From DATAUD01 sp035511075 (GTDB lineage Bacteria; Verrucomicrobiota; Verrucomicrobiia; Limisphaerales; Palsa-1400): a stretch of DNA of 64,000 nucleotides. The first letter of the stretch is position 1. Every line of letters starts with the position of its first letter. The notes beneath the pieces are model-generated. The model had not been told where the DNA came from, searched no databases, and was given only the letters and a program-made list of their open reading frames with translations. Positions 61,703 through 64,000 of this stretch are shown here, one piece after another. Location: assembly GCA_035511075.1 (NCBI GenBank), contig DATKFW010000038.1, positions 29,499 to 93,498 on the forward strand, written 5' to 3'. The translations under genes were made by a program, and so were the position numbers.

Positions 61703-61851
61703 ATGACACAAGAAGCGGAGTCACCAACGGAGGCCAGGCTGGGCGCGATCGCGCCGCAAGTTTCAATTATTACTGATACCATCGATGAATTCAAAATCTC
61801 TGTCGAGTCCCTCGCCATCGGACCAGTCCACGGCGGGCCAACGCAAACCTG
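61703..61851 (+). pseudogene. Truncated start of a GT2 glycosyltransferase gene
   Basis: The frame from ATG at 61703 reads TQEAESPTEARLGAIAPQVSIIT and stops after 49 codons. Up to VSII it mirrors the start of the GT2 gene at 63069 (APEVSIIIVNWKS), where the DNA around GTTTCAATTATTA is identical. The similarity ends abruptly where the GNAT/FemAB-like gene begins. It looks like the stump of a GT2 gene cut by insertion or recombination. Confidence 0.5.
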
Positions 61852-63029
61852 AAGTTTGTGAGGTTCGTGTTCTAAGGTCGGCCTCTGAACTAGACGAGGT
61901 TCGCGACGCATGGATCGCGTGGCAAAACCATCCAAATGCAAACATGGATCTCTTTCGCTTGGTGATGGATACGCGGGAAGAAATAAAACAACCAAATGTC
62001 GTGGCAGTTTTAAGGCAAGGGAACGTCGAATCTCTGCTTTTGGCGCGCACGTTAGAGGCGCGGGTGCCATTCAAGTTTGGCTATTTAACTCTTTGGCGTC
62101 CAAGGATTCGATCATTAGATGTGTTGCATGAGGGCTTTATTGGCACGGTGACTGACGACGGGGCATTGGCTGCGGTGAAGGCGTTACTGCAGGAACTGGA
62201 CCGAGGCAAGGCGGACCGGCTTGGGCTCGGACTGCAAAGAGAAGGTACTCCTCTCATGACGGCCGTCCGACAGATCCCTGGCTGGTTTTCCCGCGACTTT
62301 GCCCCTGTTACCGCATTACATCGCGCAATGGAGCTTCCCCAAGCTCCTGGAGAATTCCTTCGACGAATGAAGTCGAAGCATCGATCCTGGCTAAAAGCCA
62401 AAACTCGTGATTTGGACGCAAAATTCAATCGATCAGTCCGGTACGCGATGTTCTCACGGCCGGAGGATATTGCCAAAGTTATGGTGGATGTCGAAGCCGT
62501 GGCGGCAAAGACTTATCTGCGCGGCCTTGGCACGGGATTCAGGAACGATGTCGAACACATTCGTCGGTTCGAGATGGAGGCGAAAGCTGGGCGATTGCGC
62601 ATTTGCATTCTGTATGGTGCGGATGTGCCTCAAGCCTTTTGGATTGGATTTGTTTATGGGAACACGTTCCATTCGGGTTATACAGGTTATGACGCGGCCA
62701 TGCGAGAATTTGAGGTGGGCACCCTTGTTTTTGTCTATTTGATCGACCGGTTGTGCGAAGAAAACGTGAAGATTTTTGATTTCGGCCTCGGAGATGCTTT
62801 TTACAAGCAGCGGTTTGCCGACCAATGTTGGAACGAGGTTTCAATTTCGATATATCGTCCTTCTCTTCGCGGTGCGGGGCTGAAATTGGCATTCACGGTT
62901 CACTATCATTTCGTCCGGTTTTTGCATTCAGTTCTAAAAAGGCTGAAGTTGGTGGATTGGGTGAAGCGCACGTGGCGGGCGAAGAAAACGCAACCTAGCA
63001 AAGAGCGGGGAAATGGCACACAAGTCTAA
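61785..63029 (+). CDS. GNAT/FemAB-like acetyltransferase (CelD/BcsL-type)
   Basis: This 414-residue protein has an N-terminal region (VRVLRSASELDEVRDAWIAW) and a C-terminal GNAT-like domain with FWIGFVYGNTFHSGYTGYD and the KIFDFGLGDAFYKQRFAD motif common in CelD/BcsL acyltransferases of EPS operons. Its codon use and base composition are more AT-rich than neighbouring genes. It may decorate the polysaccharide. It begins inside the end of the truncated GT2 frame, suggesting it was inserted there. Confidence 0.75.
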   Translation: MNSKSLSSPSPSDQSTAGQRKPEVCEVRVLRSASELDEVRDAWIAWQNHPNANMDLFRLVMDTREEIKQPNVVAVLRQGNVESLLLARTLEARVPFKFGYLTLWRPRIRSLDVLHEGFIGTVTDDGALAAVKALLQELDRGKADRLGLGLQREGTPLMTAVRQIPGWFSRDFAPVTALHRAMELPQAPGEFLRRMKSKHRSWLKAKTRDLDAKFNRSVRYAMFSRPEDIAKVMVDVEAVAAKTYLRGLGTGFRNDVEHIRRFEMEAKAGRLRICILYGADVPQAFWIGFVYGNTFHSGYTGYDAAMREFEVGTLVFVYLIDRLCEENVKIFDFGLGDAFYKQRFADQCWNEVSISIYRPSLRGAGLKLAFTVHYHFVRFLHSVLKRLKLVDWVKRTWRAKKTQPSKERGNGTQV

Positions 63030-63068
63030 TCCCGAAGGACAGTCTGTGGGTAAAGCGAGCTTGATAGG

Positions 63069-64000
63069 ATGCCTGTGAGAAATGAAGAGGTCATGCGGAC
63101 GGAACTCGGAGGTGGGACCGCGGCACCGGAGGTTTCAATTATTATCGTCAATTGGAAGTCATCCGATTACGTCAAGAAGTGCCTTCAATCCATTTACAGG
63201 TTTACGCAAGGGTTGGAGTTTGAAGTCATCGTGGTGGACAGCGCCTCGTATGACGGTTGCGGCGAAATGCTCGCGCGGGAATTTCCCGGCGCGCGCTTCA
63301 TTCAAAGCAAGGAGAATCTCGGCTTTTCGCGCGCCAACAACCTCGGCTTTCAGGCGTCCAGCGCCGGGACGCTCTTGTTCATAAACCCCGACACGGAATT
63401 ATCCAATGCCGCGATCAACATTTTGTTCGATCATCTGCGGCGCACGACCGGGGCGGGGGCGGTCGGAGCCAAGCTATTGAACGCGGATGGGACCGTGCAG
63501 ACCAGTTGCATTCAGGCCAGCCCCACCATTCTCAACCAGGCTTTCGATTCCGACGTCTTTCGGCGGATGTTTCCAAAAGCGGGTTTTTGGGGAACCTCCG
63601 CCCTTTTATCCGACGCGGACTGCACCGAAGTGGAAATGCTTTCCGGCGCCTGCATCATGATGAAACGCAGCGTGTTTGAACAGATCAACATGTTCAGCAC
63701 AAACTACTTCATGTATTGCGAGGACGCCCATCTTTGCTATGACATCATCAGGGCTGGTCATAAGATTTACTATGTGCCATCCGCCAAAATCGTCCATTAC
63801 GGCGGCGGCAGTTCCCAGCACTCCCGGAGCCAGTTTTCAAATGTGATGATGCGCGAATCCATCTGGCGGTTTTTTCTTCGGACGAAGGGAAATCTCTACG
63901 GCCTGGGCTATCGTGGCGCGATGATGTTTTCGGCGATGTTTCGCCTGGCGCTGGTGGGGTTGACGTTTCCGTTCCGGCTGCTGCGCGGCGAATCGGAGCG
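63069..64000 (+). CDS. Family 2 glycosyltransferase (rhamnosyltransferase-like, partial)
   Basis: An open frame from ATG at 63069 to the window end gives about 310 residues without a stop. It shows EVSIIIVNWKSSDYVKKCLQ, FEVIVVDSASYDGCGEM, NLGFSRANNLGF, LLFINPDTELS with the metal-binding Asp, VEMLSGACIMMKRSVFEQI, and YFMYCEDAHLCYDIIRAGH. These are hallmarks of GT2 enzymes in the WbbL/rhamnosyltransferase group. A hydrophobic stretch (AMMFSAMFRLALVGLTFPF) near the visible end suggests membrane attachment. ATG at 63093 is an alternative start. The 3' end lies outside the window. Confidence 0.88.
   Translation, partial: MPVRNEEVMRTELGGGTAAPEVSIIIVNWKSSDYVKKCLQSIYRFTQGLEFEVIVVDSASYDGCGEMLAREFPGARFIQSKENLGFSRANNLGFQASSAGTLLFINPDTELSNAAINILFDHLRRTTGAGAVGAKLLNADGTVQTSCIQASPTILNQAFDSDVFRRMFPKAGFWGTSALLSDADCTEVEMLSGACIMMKRSVFEQINMFSTNYFMYCEDAHLCYDIIRAGHKIYYVPSAKIVHYGGGSSQHSRSQFSNVMMRESIWRFFLRTKGNLYGLGYRGAMMFSAMFRLALVGLTFPFRLLRGESE

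Overview
The window reads as chromosome of a Verrucomicrobiota bacterium, most likely of the Pedosphaera/Limisphaera side of the phylum. This rests on gene content: a pseudopilin with a C-terminal H-X9-DG signature, a TIGR04073-type exosortase-associated lipoprotein, a VPDGG-type C-terminal sorting protein, FecR and CHASE2-cyclase proteins, an Mpa/ARC-Dop pair in a Gram-negative setting (heptose kinase, SLBB lipoprotein), and a TMTC-like membrane protein with TPRs. Coding is dense and GC-rich. No tRNA, rRNA, CRISPR array or intact insertion sequence was seen.

Layout. 1-7.6 kb: a partial DUF2851 gene, a stand-alone protein resembling a helicase C-terminus, a pseudopilin, a TIGR04073 lipoprotein, ispE, and a FecR protein next to a CHASE2 adenylate cyclase. 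7.6-14.4 kb, minus strand: a directon with a conserved hypothetical, 6-phosphogluconolactonase, a zinc-ribbon/beta-propeller membrane protein, an Mpa/ARC ATPase, Dop, and a 63-residue protein. 14.5-25 kb: a serine beta-lactamase-fold hydrolase, two oligopeptide ABC ATPases divergent from an M3 oligopeptidase, a small repeat element with inverted ends, a discoidin-like protein coupled to a TIGR03663 membrane protein, and korAB. 25-29 kb: thioredoxin, a type II secretion F protein, a class V aminotransferase, and a ParE/RelE toxin-antitoxin pair. 29-35 kb, minus strand: a tight seven-gene run (TPR protein, pilT, thiG, heptose kinase, panB, SLBB lipoprotein, BioF-like enzyme). 35-39 kb: a Phd-like/PIN toxin-antitoxin pair with a palindromic operator candidate, and uvrA.

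39.2-43.3 kb is the most unusual stretch. Three ATGA-overlapped genes, visibly more AT-rich than their neighbours, encode a DGQHR (DndB-like) protein, a 438-residue protein I do not recognise, and a Dam-like N6-adenine methyltransferase. It looks like a horizontally acquired DNA-modification or defence cassette.

43.4-47.2 kb holds a Uma2 protein, cysQ, cysD without cysN, and the TMTC-like protein. From 47.5 kb to the end lies an exopolysaccharide/exosortase-type locus. A sigma-54-like promoter drives a VPDGG-CTERM protein with its own terminator. Then come a NusG/RfaH-like antiterminator, an initiating sugar-phosphate transferase, a Gfo/Idh-acyltransferase-aminotransferase trio of the WlbA/B/C type, a FemAB-like protein, a Wzc-like copolymerase with a degenerate nucleotide-binding loop, a second DegT aminotransferase, a deacetylase-glycosyltransferase fusion, another deacetylase, two GT2 enzymes (the last running off the window), and a GNAT/FemAB-like gene that follows a truncated GT2 start.
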